Made by a program: the position numbers and the translations under genes. A model generated the notes under the pieces. The model had not been told where the DNA came from. It made no database searches and saw only the letters and a program-made list of their open reading frames with translations. 64,000 nt of DNA from an uncultured Pseudomonadota bacterium (lineage in GTDB: Bacteria > Myxococcota_A > UBA796 > SXON01). The stretch is from contig CAISIK010000129.1 in the NCBI GenBank assembly GCA_903885375.1, forward strand, positions 62,001 to 126,000. Reading direction: 5' to 3'. Shown here piece by piece: positions 1 to 6,954 of this stretch (positions are counted from its first letter, which is position 1; every line of letters begins with the position of its first letter).

Positions 1-94
1 CTTCAACACGCGCATCAAGGAGATCCACGGCGAGATCGATGCCTTCTCGTCGGACTTCCTGAACATCGTGAAGCGCCACTACCGGGGTCGCTGA
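1..94 (+). CDS. tolQ: TolQ/ExbB-type proton channel, C-terminal end (partial)
   Basis: Only the last 30 codons are in the window, read from base 2 and ending at TGA 92-94. The tail (FNTRIKEIHGEIDAFSSDFL) matches the cytoplasmic C-terminus of TolQ/ExbB proteins. The stop overlaps the ATG of tolR by one base (TGATG), so the two are translationally coupled. In the family, TolQ forms the inner-membrane proton channel with TolR and energises TolA. The identification rests on this short tail and mainly on the tolR-tolA-tolB order that follows. Confidence 0.75.
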   Translation, partial: FNTRIKEIHGEIDAFSSDFLNIVKRHYRGR

Positions 95-525
95 TGGGCA
101 TGAGCGGCCCCTCGCGGGATGGCGGGATGATGGCGGAGATCAACGTCACGCCCTTTGTGGACGTGATGCTGGTGCTGCTCATCATTTTCATGGTCACCAC
201 CCCACTGATGGCCACCGGCGTGGAGATCGACCTGCCGAGCGCCACCGCGCCGCCCGTGGAGGTCACCGGCGAGCAGCTGGTCATCAGCATGAACCGCGAT
301 GGCGAGCTCACCCTGGCGCGGGGGAGTGATCCCGCCCAGCCGCTCACCCGGGAGCAGCTCGAAGCGAACCTGCGCGAAGAAGGGAAGGCCCACCCCGACC
401 ACGCTGTTTTCGTACAAGCGGATGGCACCCTGCCCTACCAGGAAGTGATGAACCTACTTGAGATGGCCAAGCAGGCAGGGATCCCCAAGGTGGGTCTGGT
501 CACCCGTCCGCCTTCGGAGCCCTGA
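94..525 (+). CDS. tolR: Biopolymer transporter TolR/ExbD family
   Basis: A 143-residue protein with a short cytoplasmic N-terminus, one membrane helix (about residues 21-39) and a periplasmic domain, the standard ExbD/TolR layout. The segment AEINVTPFVDVMLVLLIIF is the family signature, and Asp23 sits where the essential proton-carrying aspartate of TolR is found. It should dimerise inside the TolQ channel and convert proton flow into movement of TolA during outer-membrane constriction. It is coupled by one-base overlaps to tolQ upstream and to the TolA-like gene downstream. Its place before tolB favours TolR over ExbD. Confidence 0.93.
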   Translation: MGMSGPSRDGGMMAEINVTPFVDVMLVLLIIFMVTTPLMATGVEIDLPSATAPPVEVTGEQLVISMNRDGELTLARGSDPAQPLTREQLEANLREEGKAHPDHAVFVQADGTLPYQEVMNLLEMAKQAGIPKVGLVTRPPSEP

Positions 526-1253
526 TGTCTCGGCACGCCCTGCCCAGCTGGGAGTGGCCGGTGGCGGGAGTCGCGCACGTCGCCGCGTTCTGCCTCGTGG
601 CGCTCGGCCAGTGCGGCAGCCGGGCGGAGCCGATGTTCAAGCCTCCTCACGCGATCATCGTGGAGATGGCGGGTCCGGCGGCCGTCGACTCCCGGATGCC
701 CCAGCGCGCGGAGCGTGCGCCCACGCCCGCCCAGGGCTCCCCGTCGCCCGAGCTGGCGCCGCCGCCGCCCAACGCGAGCGAGCTCGCGCTCCCCACGGCG
801 CCGCCGGTCAAGGGCAACCCCGACAGCGACCGCGCGGACCTCATGGCGGAGCTTCGCAAGCAGCAGCTCCTGGCCGACCTCGATGCCCCCGAAGGCAAGG
901 TGGACCGCCTCGAGTCCGGCCCCACGAGCGATGCCGGCGGCACCCACGCCCAGGCCGGCGTGCGCGACCCGGAGCTGGCCCGGTGGGTGGCGAAGGCCAA
1001 CGAGGAGCTGAAGAAGAACTTCCACCCCCTCCCATCCTGGTGCACGGCCAACCCGAACCTCGTCGCCCGGGCCGCGGCGACCGTCGGGAGCGATGGCGTG
1101 ATCACCGAAGAGGCCACGATCGTGGACACCAGCCGAAACGCCTCGTTCGATGCCGCCTGCGTCCGGGCGTTCGCCAACACCAACCGCCTGCCTCCGCTGC
1201 CGAGCCGCTTCGCGCCCGGCATCCGCGGGGTCCTGGAGTGCCCTTGCAATTGA
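525..1253 (+). CDS. tolA: TolA/TonB-like energy transducer
   Basis: A 242-residue protein with one N-terminal hydrophobic helix (about residues 12-30), a Pro/Ala-rich periplasmic stretch (about 60-140) and a compact C-terminal domain (about 150-242) with the TonB/TolA C-terminal pattern: a variable strand ending in DGVITEEATIVDTSRN, then an ACVRAF helix and a final strand. Cysteines in CTANPN, ACVRAF and the terminal CPCN could pair in the periplasm. Its place between tolR and tolB makes it the likely TolA. It is much shorter than E. coli TolA and lacks the long Lys/Ala helix, so a TonB-like name is possible. Its end overlaps the start of tolB by ten bases. Confidence 0.8.
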   Translation: MSRHALPSWEWPVAGVAHVAAFCLVALGQCGSRAEPMFKPPHAIIVEMAGPAAVDSRMPQRAERAPTPAQGSPSPELAPPPPNASELALPTAPPVKGNPDSDRADLMAELRKQQLLADLDAPEGKVDRLESGPTSDAGGTHAQAGVRDPELARWVAKANEELKKNFHPLPSWCTANPNLVARAAATVGSDGVITEEATIVDTSRNASFDAACVRAFANTNRLPPLPSRFAPGIRGVLECPCN

Positions 1254-2554
1254 CCGCCCGCGCCTGCCTCGGCGCCGCCCTCCTCCTCACGCTCTTCGCC
1301 CGGCCGGCGGGAGTTGCCGCCGAGGAGCCCGCCACCAGCGTGGCGCTCTTCGCGGGCGGGGCGAAAGCGGACATCCCCATCGCGCTCCCCATCCCGAAGG
1401 GCGGGGCCGCCACCGACGAGTTCTACACCACCCTCAAGCGCGATCTGGAGATCAGCGGGTGGTTCCGCATCATCGACCCCGCCGCGTACACCGAGGTCCC
1501 AACGGCCGGAATCCGGCTCGGCGAATTCGACTTCGCCGCGTGGCGCACCCCCGGCGCGGCCGTGCTCGCCAAGACCGAGGTGCAGACGACCACGAGCGGG
1601 CGACGCGCCGAGGTCTGGGTGTACGACGTGGCGGGTGGCGTGAAGCTCGGCGCCAAGGCCTTCTCCGGGCCGGAAGCCGCCCAGCGCACGCTCGCCCACC
1701 GAACGGCCGACACCATCATCCGGCTGATCACCGGCCAGCCCAGCTTCTTCGACACCCGCCTCGCCTTTGTGTCCTCCGGGACCGGCAACAAGGAGGTGTA
1801 CGTGATGGACGTGGATGGCGGCGGGCGCCGTCAGATCACCCGAAACAAGTCCATCAACCTCTCCCCGCGCTGGAACGCCGGCGGCAGCGCGCTGTGCTTC
1901 ACGAGCTACCTCAACGGCAATCCGGACCTGTTCGTGGCCGACCTGCTGAAGTCGTCGATCCGGCGTGTGTCGGCGCGGACCGGGATCAACACGGGTTGTG
2001 CCTGGGCGCCGCAAGGCGATCGCATCGCGCTCACGCTCTCGCCGGGCTCGGACAGCGACATCTTCACGATCGATCCGCTCGCCGGCACGCAGATCGCGCA
2101 GCTCACCAACAGCCCCGGCATCGATGTCTCCCCCACGTGGTCCCCCGACGGCAGCAAGATCGCCTTCGTGTCCGAGCGCGGCGGGGGCGCCCAGATCTAC
2201 GTGATGGACAGCGCGGGCGGCGCGGCCCGCCGCGTGAGCTTCCAGGGCAACCAGAACACCTCGCCCAGCTGGTCCCCCAAGGGCGACAAGATCGCGTTCG
2301 TGGGCCGCGACGGTGCGTTCGACGTCTTCACCGTGAACGTGGATGGCAGCGGAATGCGCCGCATCACCCAGGGCATGGGCGACAACGAGGACCCCAGCTG
2401 GTCGCCGGAGGGCGACTTCCTCACCTTCTCCTCCACCCGCACGGGCGCCTCCCACATCTGGCTCGCGAGCGCCGACGGGCGGCACCAGGTGCAGCTCACC
2501 AGCGGCGGCGGTGGCTTCACCAACCCGCACTGGTCGGGACATCTCTCGTGGTAG
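1244..2554 (+). CDS. tolB: Tol-Pal system beta-propeller protein TolB
   Basis: A periplasmic protein of about 436 residues. A signal peptide covers roughly residues 1-26 (LTARACLGAALLLTLFARP, then GVAA), followed by the TolB N-terminal domain, then from about residue 170 a propeller of PD40 repeats such as PTWSPDGSKIAFVSERG and PSWSPKGDKIAFVGRDG. I prefer the TTG at 1244 because GGAG at 1235-1238 lies five bases upstream. A GTG at 1238 overlaps that GGAG and is too close. TolB normally binds Pal and TolA and helps outer-membrane invagination. The usual next gene, pal, is absent here. Confidence 0.93.
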   Translation: MQLTARACLGAALLLTLFARPAGVAAEEPATSVALFAGGAKADIPIALPIPKGGAATDEFYTTLKRDLEISGWFRIIDPAAYTEVPTAGIRLGEFDFAAWRTPGAAVLAKTEVQTTTSGRRAEVWVYDVAGGVKLGAKAFSGPEAAQRTLAHRTADTIIRLITGQPSFFDTRLAFVSSGTGNKEVYVMDVDGGGRRQITRNKSINLSPRWNAGGSALCFTSYLNGNPDLFVADLLKSSIRRVSARTGINTGCAWAPQGDRIALTLSPGSDSDIFTIDPLAGTQIAQLTNSPGIDVSPTWSPDGSKIAFVSERGGGAQIYVMDSAGGAARRVSFQGNQNTSPSWSPKGDKIAFVGRDGAFDVFTVNVDGSGMRRITQGMGDNEDPSWSPEGDFLTFSSTRTGASHIWLASADGRHQVQLTSGGGGFTNPHWSGHLSW

Positions 2555-2567
2555 GCGGGGCAGGCGC

Positions 2568-3458
2568 ATGCTGAACGCGGCGATCGACATCGGCAGCAAC
2601 TCCCTCCTTCTGCTCGTCACCGACGGCGAGAAGGTGGTTCACGACGAAGCGCGCGTGGTGGGCCTCGGCCGCGGCATGGGCGAGCGCGGCTTGTTCAAGC
2701 CCGACCGCATGGAGGCCGCGCTCGCGGCGCTCGTCGAGTATGCCCAGCGTGCCGCGAGCCTCGGCGTTCCCCCGGCCGAGGTCCGGGCGGTGGCCACCTC
2801 GGCCTCCCGTCGCGCGCTGAACGCCACCACCTTCTACAAGGAGGTGCTTCGGGTCACCGGCCTCCGGGTGCAGGTCATCTCGGGCGAGGAGGAGGCCCGC
2901 CTCACCTGGATGGGGGGGGGCTCCGGCCTCGAAGTCGCCCCCGGCCCCGTCTTGCTCGTGGACCCGGGCGGTGGCTCCACCGAAGTCATCCTCGGCGAGG
3001 GCGGCCACATCCACTCGCGGATCTCGCTGGAGATCGGCACGGTGCGCCTCACCGACAAGTACCTCGGCTACGGCACGGTGGAGCCTGCGGCGCTGGCCCG
3101 GGCCCGCGAGGAGATCGCCGAGGCCTTCAGCACGGTGCGGCTCGACCACGCTCCTCGTACCGCCATCGCGGTGGCCGGCACGGCCACCACCCTCGCCGCG
3201 TGCGCGCTCGGCCTCGCCACGCATGATTGTGAGCAAATCCACAACAGTGTGTTGAGTGCAGGGGCAATTCGTCACTGGATCGACCTCCTGCTCGGGGCCA
3301 ACCCGGCCCAGCGGCGGGAGTTGGTCGTCGTAAGTCCAGATCGCGCCGACACCCTGCTCGCTGGCGCTTGCATCCTGCTTTCGGCATTGGAGCTCACGCG
3401 GAGGCAATCGTGGCGCGTCTCCACGCGCGGGCTCCGCTTCGGTCTCGCTGGCCGGTAG
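2568..3458 (+). CDS. Ppx/GppA family phosphatase
   Basis: A 296-residue member of the short, one-unit Ppx/GppA family, which hydrolyses inorganic polyphosphate and/or pppGpp. The ASKHA nucleotide-binding motifs are present: AIDIGSNS at residues 5-12, DPGGGSTE near 131-138 and AGTATTLAAC near 203-212. It begins 13 bases after tolB and is probably in the same transcript. The HD-like C-terminal domain of longer exopolyphosphatases is missing, so polyphosphate versus pppGpp specificity cannot be decided. A run of nine G lies in the reading frame at 2912-2920 (around residues 115-118) and could slip. Confidence 0.88.
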   Translation: MLNAAIDIGSNSLLLLVTDGEKVVHDEARVVGLGRGMGERGLFKPDRMEAALAALVEYAQRAASLGVPPAEVRAVATSASRRALNATTFYKEVLRVTGLRVQVISGEEEARLTWMGGGSGLEVAPGPVLLVDPGGGSTEVILGEGGHIHSRISLEIGTVRLTDKYLGYGTVEPAALARAREEIAEAFSTVRLDHAPRTAIAVAGTATTLAACALGLATHDCEQIHNSVLSAGAIRHWIDLLLGANPAQRRELVVVSPDRADTLLAGACILLSALELTRRQSWRVSTRGLRFGLAGR

Positions 3459-3483
3459 GGCCACGACAAAAGCAAACAAGCCC

Positions 3484-3512
3484 TTTACAGGGGATGTGCC
3501 TTGCGCTACATT
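3484..3512 (+). promoter_or_regulatory. Sigma70-type promoter for the first MopE-repeat lipoprotein
   Basis: TTTACA (3484-3489), a 17-base spacer and TACATT (3507-3512) form a good housekeeping-type promoter. It lies 87 bases upstream of the ATG at 3599, in the 140-base gap after the Ppx/GppA gene. The long leader ends in GAGGTTCCCC directly before the start codon. Confidence 0.6.
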
Positions 3513-3598
3513 TTCCGACGACCCGCGACCGTTGAGCGCACCCTCTTCGTCGCCGCAGCGCATTCGTGCCCCCACACACCGTCGAAACGAGGTTCCCC

Positions 3599-6500
3599 AT
3601 GATCCGCACCACCCTCGGCATCTCCCTGCTGCTCACGCTCGCCGCCTGCGAGCCCAATGATGGCTCGAGCGACAAGGACAACAGCACGGTCAACGAAACC
3701 GGCTCGATCGGCGGCGATGAAGACGGTGACGGCTACAAGCCCTCCGAGGGCGACTGCGACGACAGCAACGTCGACATCAACCCCGGCACCCCCGAGCTGT
3801 GTGATGGCATCGACAACAACTGCGATGGCCAGATCGACGAGAACGTGACCAACACCTACTACGCCGATGCGGACGACGACGGCTTCGGCGACCCCGCCAC
3901 CGGCGTGGCGGCCTGCGAGGCCCCCGATGGCTACGTGGCCACCAACACCGATTGCGACGACAACGAAGCCAACGCCTGGCCGGGCAACCCCGAAGTGTGC
4001 GATGGCATCGACAACGACTGCGACACCGTGATCGACAACGGCGTCGGCACCATGTACTACGCCGACGGCGATGACGACGGCTACGGCGACCCAGCCTCCG
4101 GCGCAGTGGCGTGCGAGCAGCCCGACGGCACGGTGCTCGACAACACCGACTGCGACGACACGAACAACAAGGCCTTCCCGACCAACCCGGAAGTCTGCGA
4201 CGAGGTCGACAACAACTGCGACGGCACCGTCGATGAGGGCGTGGAGAACACCTACTACGCCGACGTCGACAACGACGGCTACGGCGACCCCGCCGCGCCC
4301 GACTTCGCCTGCGCGCTCCCCACCGGCTACTCCAACACCAACGACGACTGCAACGACGCCGTGGCCGCCATCAACCCCGGCGCCCCCGAAATCTGCGACT
4401 CCATCGACAACAACTGCGATGGCAACGTGGATGAAGGCACCGCGGTCGATGCCAGCACCTGGTACGCCGACACCGACGGCGACACCTACGGCGACCTGAA
4501 CGCGCCGCAGAACGCCTGCACGCAGCCCGCCGGCTACGTGGCCGACGCGACGGATTGCGACGACACCGTCGTCACCACCTACCCGGGCGCCACCGAGTTC
4601 TGCGACGGGGTCGACAACGACTGCAACGGCACGGCGGACGACGACTACGCGGCCGACGCGGCCACCTGGTACGCCGACACCGACGGCGACACCTACGGTG
4701 ACGCCGCCAGCTCGTACAACGCCTGTGCGCAGCCCGCCGGCTACGTCGCCGACGCCACCGACTGCAACGACACCACCGCGGCCGCCAACCCCGGCCAGGC
4801 CGAAGTGTGTGACGGCATCGACAACAACTGCGATGGCACGGTCGACGAAGACTCCGCCACCGACGCCGCCACCTGGTACGCCGACACCGACGGCGACACC
4901 TACGGCAACGCCGCCAGCTCGCACAACGCCTGTACGCAGCCCGCCGGCTACGTGGCCGACGCCACCGATTGCGACGACACCCGCTTCGAGACCAACCCCG
5001 GCGCGACCGAGTTCTGCAACGGCTACGACGACGACTGCGACACGGTCACCGACGAGGCCGACGCCGTCGACTCGCTGACCTGGTACCAGGACTCCGACGC
5101 CGACTTCTACGGCAACCCCGCCGTGTCCACGCAGGACTGCTACCAGCCCTCGGGCTACGTCGCCGACTTCACCGATTGCGACGACACCCGCGCCGAGACC
5201 AACCCCGGCGCCTCGGAGTACTGCAACTCGATCGACGACGACTGCAACGGCACGGTCGACGACAACTACGCGGTCGACGCTTCCACCTGGTACGCGGACT
5301 CCGACTCCGACACCTACGGAAACGCCTCGGTCAGCACCAACAGCTGCACGCAGCCCGCCGGCTACGTGGCCGACTCCACCGACTGCAACGACACCACCGC
5401 GGCCGCGAACCCCGCCGCCGACGAAGTCTGCGACGGCATCGACAACGACTGCGATGGCGACGTCGACGAGGCGGGTGGCGTCAGCGACGGCAACACCTAC
5501 TACGCGGATGCCGACTCCGACGGCTACGGCGACGAGGGCTCGCCCATCGAAGCCTGTACCGAGCCCTCCGGCTACGTGGAGAACTGGTACGACTGCAACG
5601 ACGGCGATTCGTCCGAGCCGATCACGGTCGACACCACGGGCTCCAGCGGCGGCACCGGCTCCATCACCGACCCGGTCGATGCGATCGCCGACGGTATCGA
5701 CCTGGCCGACGAGTGTGTGGTGGTGAACGCCGGCACCTACGCCGAGTCCTCCATCAGCACCCTGGGCAAGGACCTCGACATCTGGGGCCTCGATGGTTGG
5801 GAGACCACCATCATCGATCCGGGCCTCAGCACCTGCGATTACGCCACGCCCTACAGCTGCGAGAGCATCTTCAACATCGATAGCGGCGGGGGCGCGGCGC
5901 CGAACATCCACGGCTTCACCATCCGCGGTGGCACCGGCACGGTGGAGTCCGCCTCCACCACCGAGACCTGCGCCGACTCCTCGCCGAGCAGCTCCGGTGA
6001 CAGCAGCTGCACCGTGACCACCCTGAAGTTCTGCGGTGGTGGTGTCAACGTCAACGGTGACAACCCGACGTTCTCCGAAGTGATGTTCGACGACAACGAC
6101 CTCCCCATCGCGGGCCAGTACAGCACCGGCGACTGGACCCAGACCTGGGTCGAGTCGATGGGCGGCGCGCTCTGTGTCGAGGGTGGCACCGTGTCGTTCG
6201 ACGAAGTGTACTTCAGCGACAACTTCGCGGACGTCGGCGGCGGTCTCTACGCGGGCACCGGCTCCACGGTCGACCTCGCCCACGCCTGGTTCGATGACAA
6301 CGAGGCGTCCGACGGCGCGGGTATCGCGGCGGATGACGCCTCGGTCACCCTCACCAACGGCGTGCTCGCCTGCGGCGATGCCACGGCGGACGGCGGCGGC
6401 TTCTTCGCCGAAAGCAGCACCGTGACCTTCATCAACGTGGTGTTCTACGACAACACCAGCGCGCTGAGCAGCATCAACGGCTCCGCGGGCTACATCGATG

Positions 6501-6847
6501 CCAGCTCCTCGGGCACCCTGTGGAACGTCATCGCGGATGGCAACACCACCGCGCCGCTGTTCTACTCGGGCGGCACCGGCACCCTCGGCTACGCCGACCT
6601 CTCGAACTCCGGTTCGGGCGGCAGCACCGGTGGCAGCTGGTCCAGCACCAGCGTCACCTCGGTGGGTGGCCAGATCACCGGCATCAGCTGCGACGGGAAC
6701 GCCGCGAACGACTCGGCGGCCCTCGCCTCCGGCGCCTCCGGCGTGAACGCTGGCGACCCCAGCGCCGCGTACAACGACGTCGATGGCAGCCGCAACGACC
6801 TCGGCGCGCTCGGTGGCCCGAACGGCTCCTGGACCTGGGCCTGGTAG
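3599..6847 (+). CDS. Giant lipoprotein with MopE-type metal-binding repeats and a beta-helix
   Basis: A 1082-residue lipoprotein. The signal (MIRTTLGISLLLTLAAC) puts the lipidated cysteine at residue 17. Residues about 40-680 hold nine complete repeats and a partial tenth of the MopE 'putative metal-binding motif' type: an Asp-rich DGDGYGD-like loop, then DCDD, then CDGIDNNCDG and DE. Each repeat carries four cysteines or nearly so. From about residue 690 a parallel beta-helix region follows (GTYAESSISTLGKDLDIWG and several Gly-Gly-rich rungs), ending with a choice-of-anchor-like tail (NAGDPSAAYNDVDGSRNDLG). Calcium or copper binding is inferred from the family. It is probably on the cell surface. 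The gene at 6955 is a paralogue. Function unknown. Confidence 0.85.
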   Translation: MIRTTLGISLLLTLAACEPNDGSSDKDNSTVNETGSIGGDEDGDGYKPSEGDCDDSNVDINPGTPELCDGIDNNCDGQIDENVTNTYYADADDDGFGDPATGVAACEAPDGYVATNTDCDDNEANAWPGNPEVCDGIDNDCDTVIDNGVGTMYYADGDDDGYGDPASGAVACEQPDGTVLDNTDCDDTNNKAFPTNPEVCDEVDNNCDGTVDEGVENTYYADVDNDGYGDPAAPDFACALPTGYSNTNDDCNDAVAAINPGAPEICDSIDNNCDGNVDEGTAVDASTWYADTDGDTYGDLNAPQNACTQPAGYVADATDCDDTVVTTYPGATEFCDGVDNDCNGTADDDYAADAATWYADTDGDTYGDAASSYNACAQPAGYVADATDCNDTTAAANPGQAEVCDGIDNNCDGTVDEDSATDAATWYADTDGDTYGNAASSHNACTQPAGYVADATDCDDTRFETNPGATEFCNGYDDDCDTVTDEADAVDSLTWYQDSDADFYGNPAVSTQDCYQPSGYVADFTDCDDTRAETNPGASEYCNSIDDDCNGTVDDNYAVDASTWYADSDSDTYGNASVSTNSCTQPAGYVADSTDCNDTTAAANPAADEVCDGIDNDCDGDVDEAGGVSDGNTYYADADSDGYGDEGSPIEACTEPSGYVENWYDCNDGDSSEPITVDTTGSSGGTGSITDPVDAIADGIDLADECVVVNAGTYAESSISTLGKDLDIWGLDGWETTIIDPGLSTCDYATPYSCESIFNIDSGGGAAPNIHGFTIRGGTGTVESASTTETCADSSPSSSGDSSCTVTTLKFCGGGVNVNGDNPTFSEVMFDDNDLPIAGQYSTGDWTQTWVESMGGALCVEGGTVSFDEVYFSDNFADVGGGLYAGTGSTVDLAHAWFDDNEASDGAGIAADDASVTLTNGVLACGDATADGGGFFAESSTVTFINVVFYDNTSALSSINGSAGYIDASSSGTLWNVIADGNTTAPLFYSGGTGTLGYADLSNSGSGGSTGGSWSSTSVTSVGGQITGISCDGNAANDSAALASGASGVNAGDPSAAYNDVDGSRNDLGALGGPNGSWTWAW
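4457..5491 (+). repeat. Five in-frame 207-bp tandem repeats inside the lipoprotein gene
   Basis: The sequence ACCTGGTACGCC recurs at 4457, 4664, 4871, 5285 and, as ACCTGGTACCAG, at 5078, an exact 207-base period. Each unit encodes 69 residues, one metal-binding module. The copies are similar at DNA level, especially those at 4457-5077, so recombination could change copy number without breaking the frame. Confidence 0.85.
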
Positions 6848-6870
6848 TCCTGGTCGGCTGAAGGATGGAG

Positions 6871-6899
6871 GGCCCGCTTCGGCGGGCCTTCCTGTTTTT
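6871..6899 (+). terminator. Rho-independent terminator after the first MopE-repeat gene
   Basis: A perfect 7-bp stem GGCCCGC/GCGGGCC closes a TTCG loop at 6871-6888 and is followed by TTCCTGTTTTT. It begins 24 bases after the stop at 6847 and separates the two paralogues, so the second gene should have its own promoter. Confidence 0.8.
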
Positions 6900-6954
6900 C
6901 GGCGCCGAAGGCGCCCGCAATGTGCTATTTCCTATGCGTTCGAGGGTTCCCCGC

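Noticed and set aside
458-1243. In-frame extension upstream of tolB
   Set aside because: It overlaps tolR and the TolA-like gene; the Arg/Pro-rich translation is a shadow, and the signal peptide of TolB starts at about 1244.
4457-5491. Regular repeats that could suggest a CRISPR array
   Set aside because: The 207-bp period is in frame, codes for 69-residue modules and has no short identical repeats with unique spacers. No cas genes are present. No CRISPR array was seen anywhere in the window.
3506-6283. A 925-codon open frame antisense to the first MopE-repeat lipoprotein
   Set aside because: Its Val/Gly-rich translation simply mirrors the Asp/Thr/Gly codons of the metal-binding repeats; the sense frame has a promoter, signal peptide, clear domains and a terminator.
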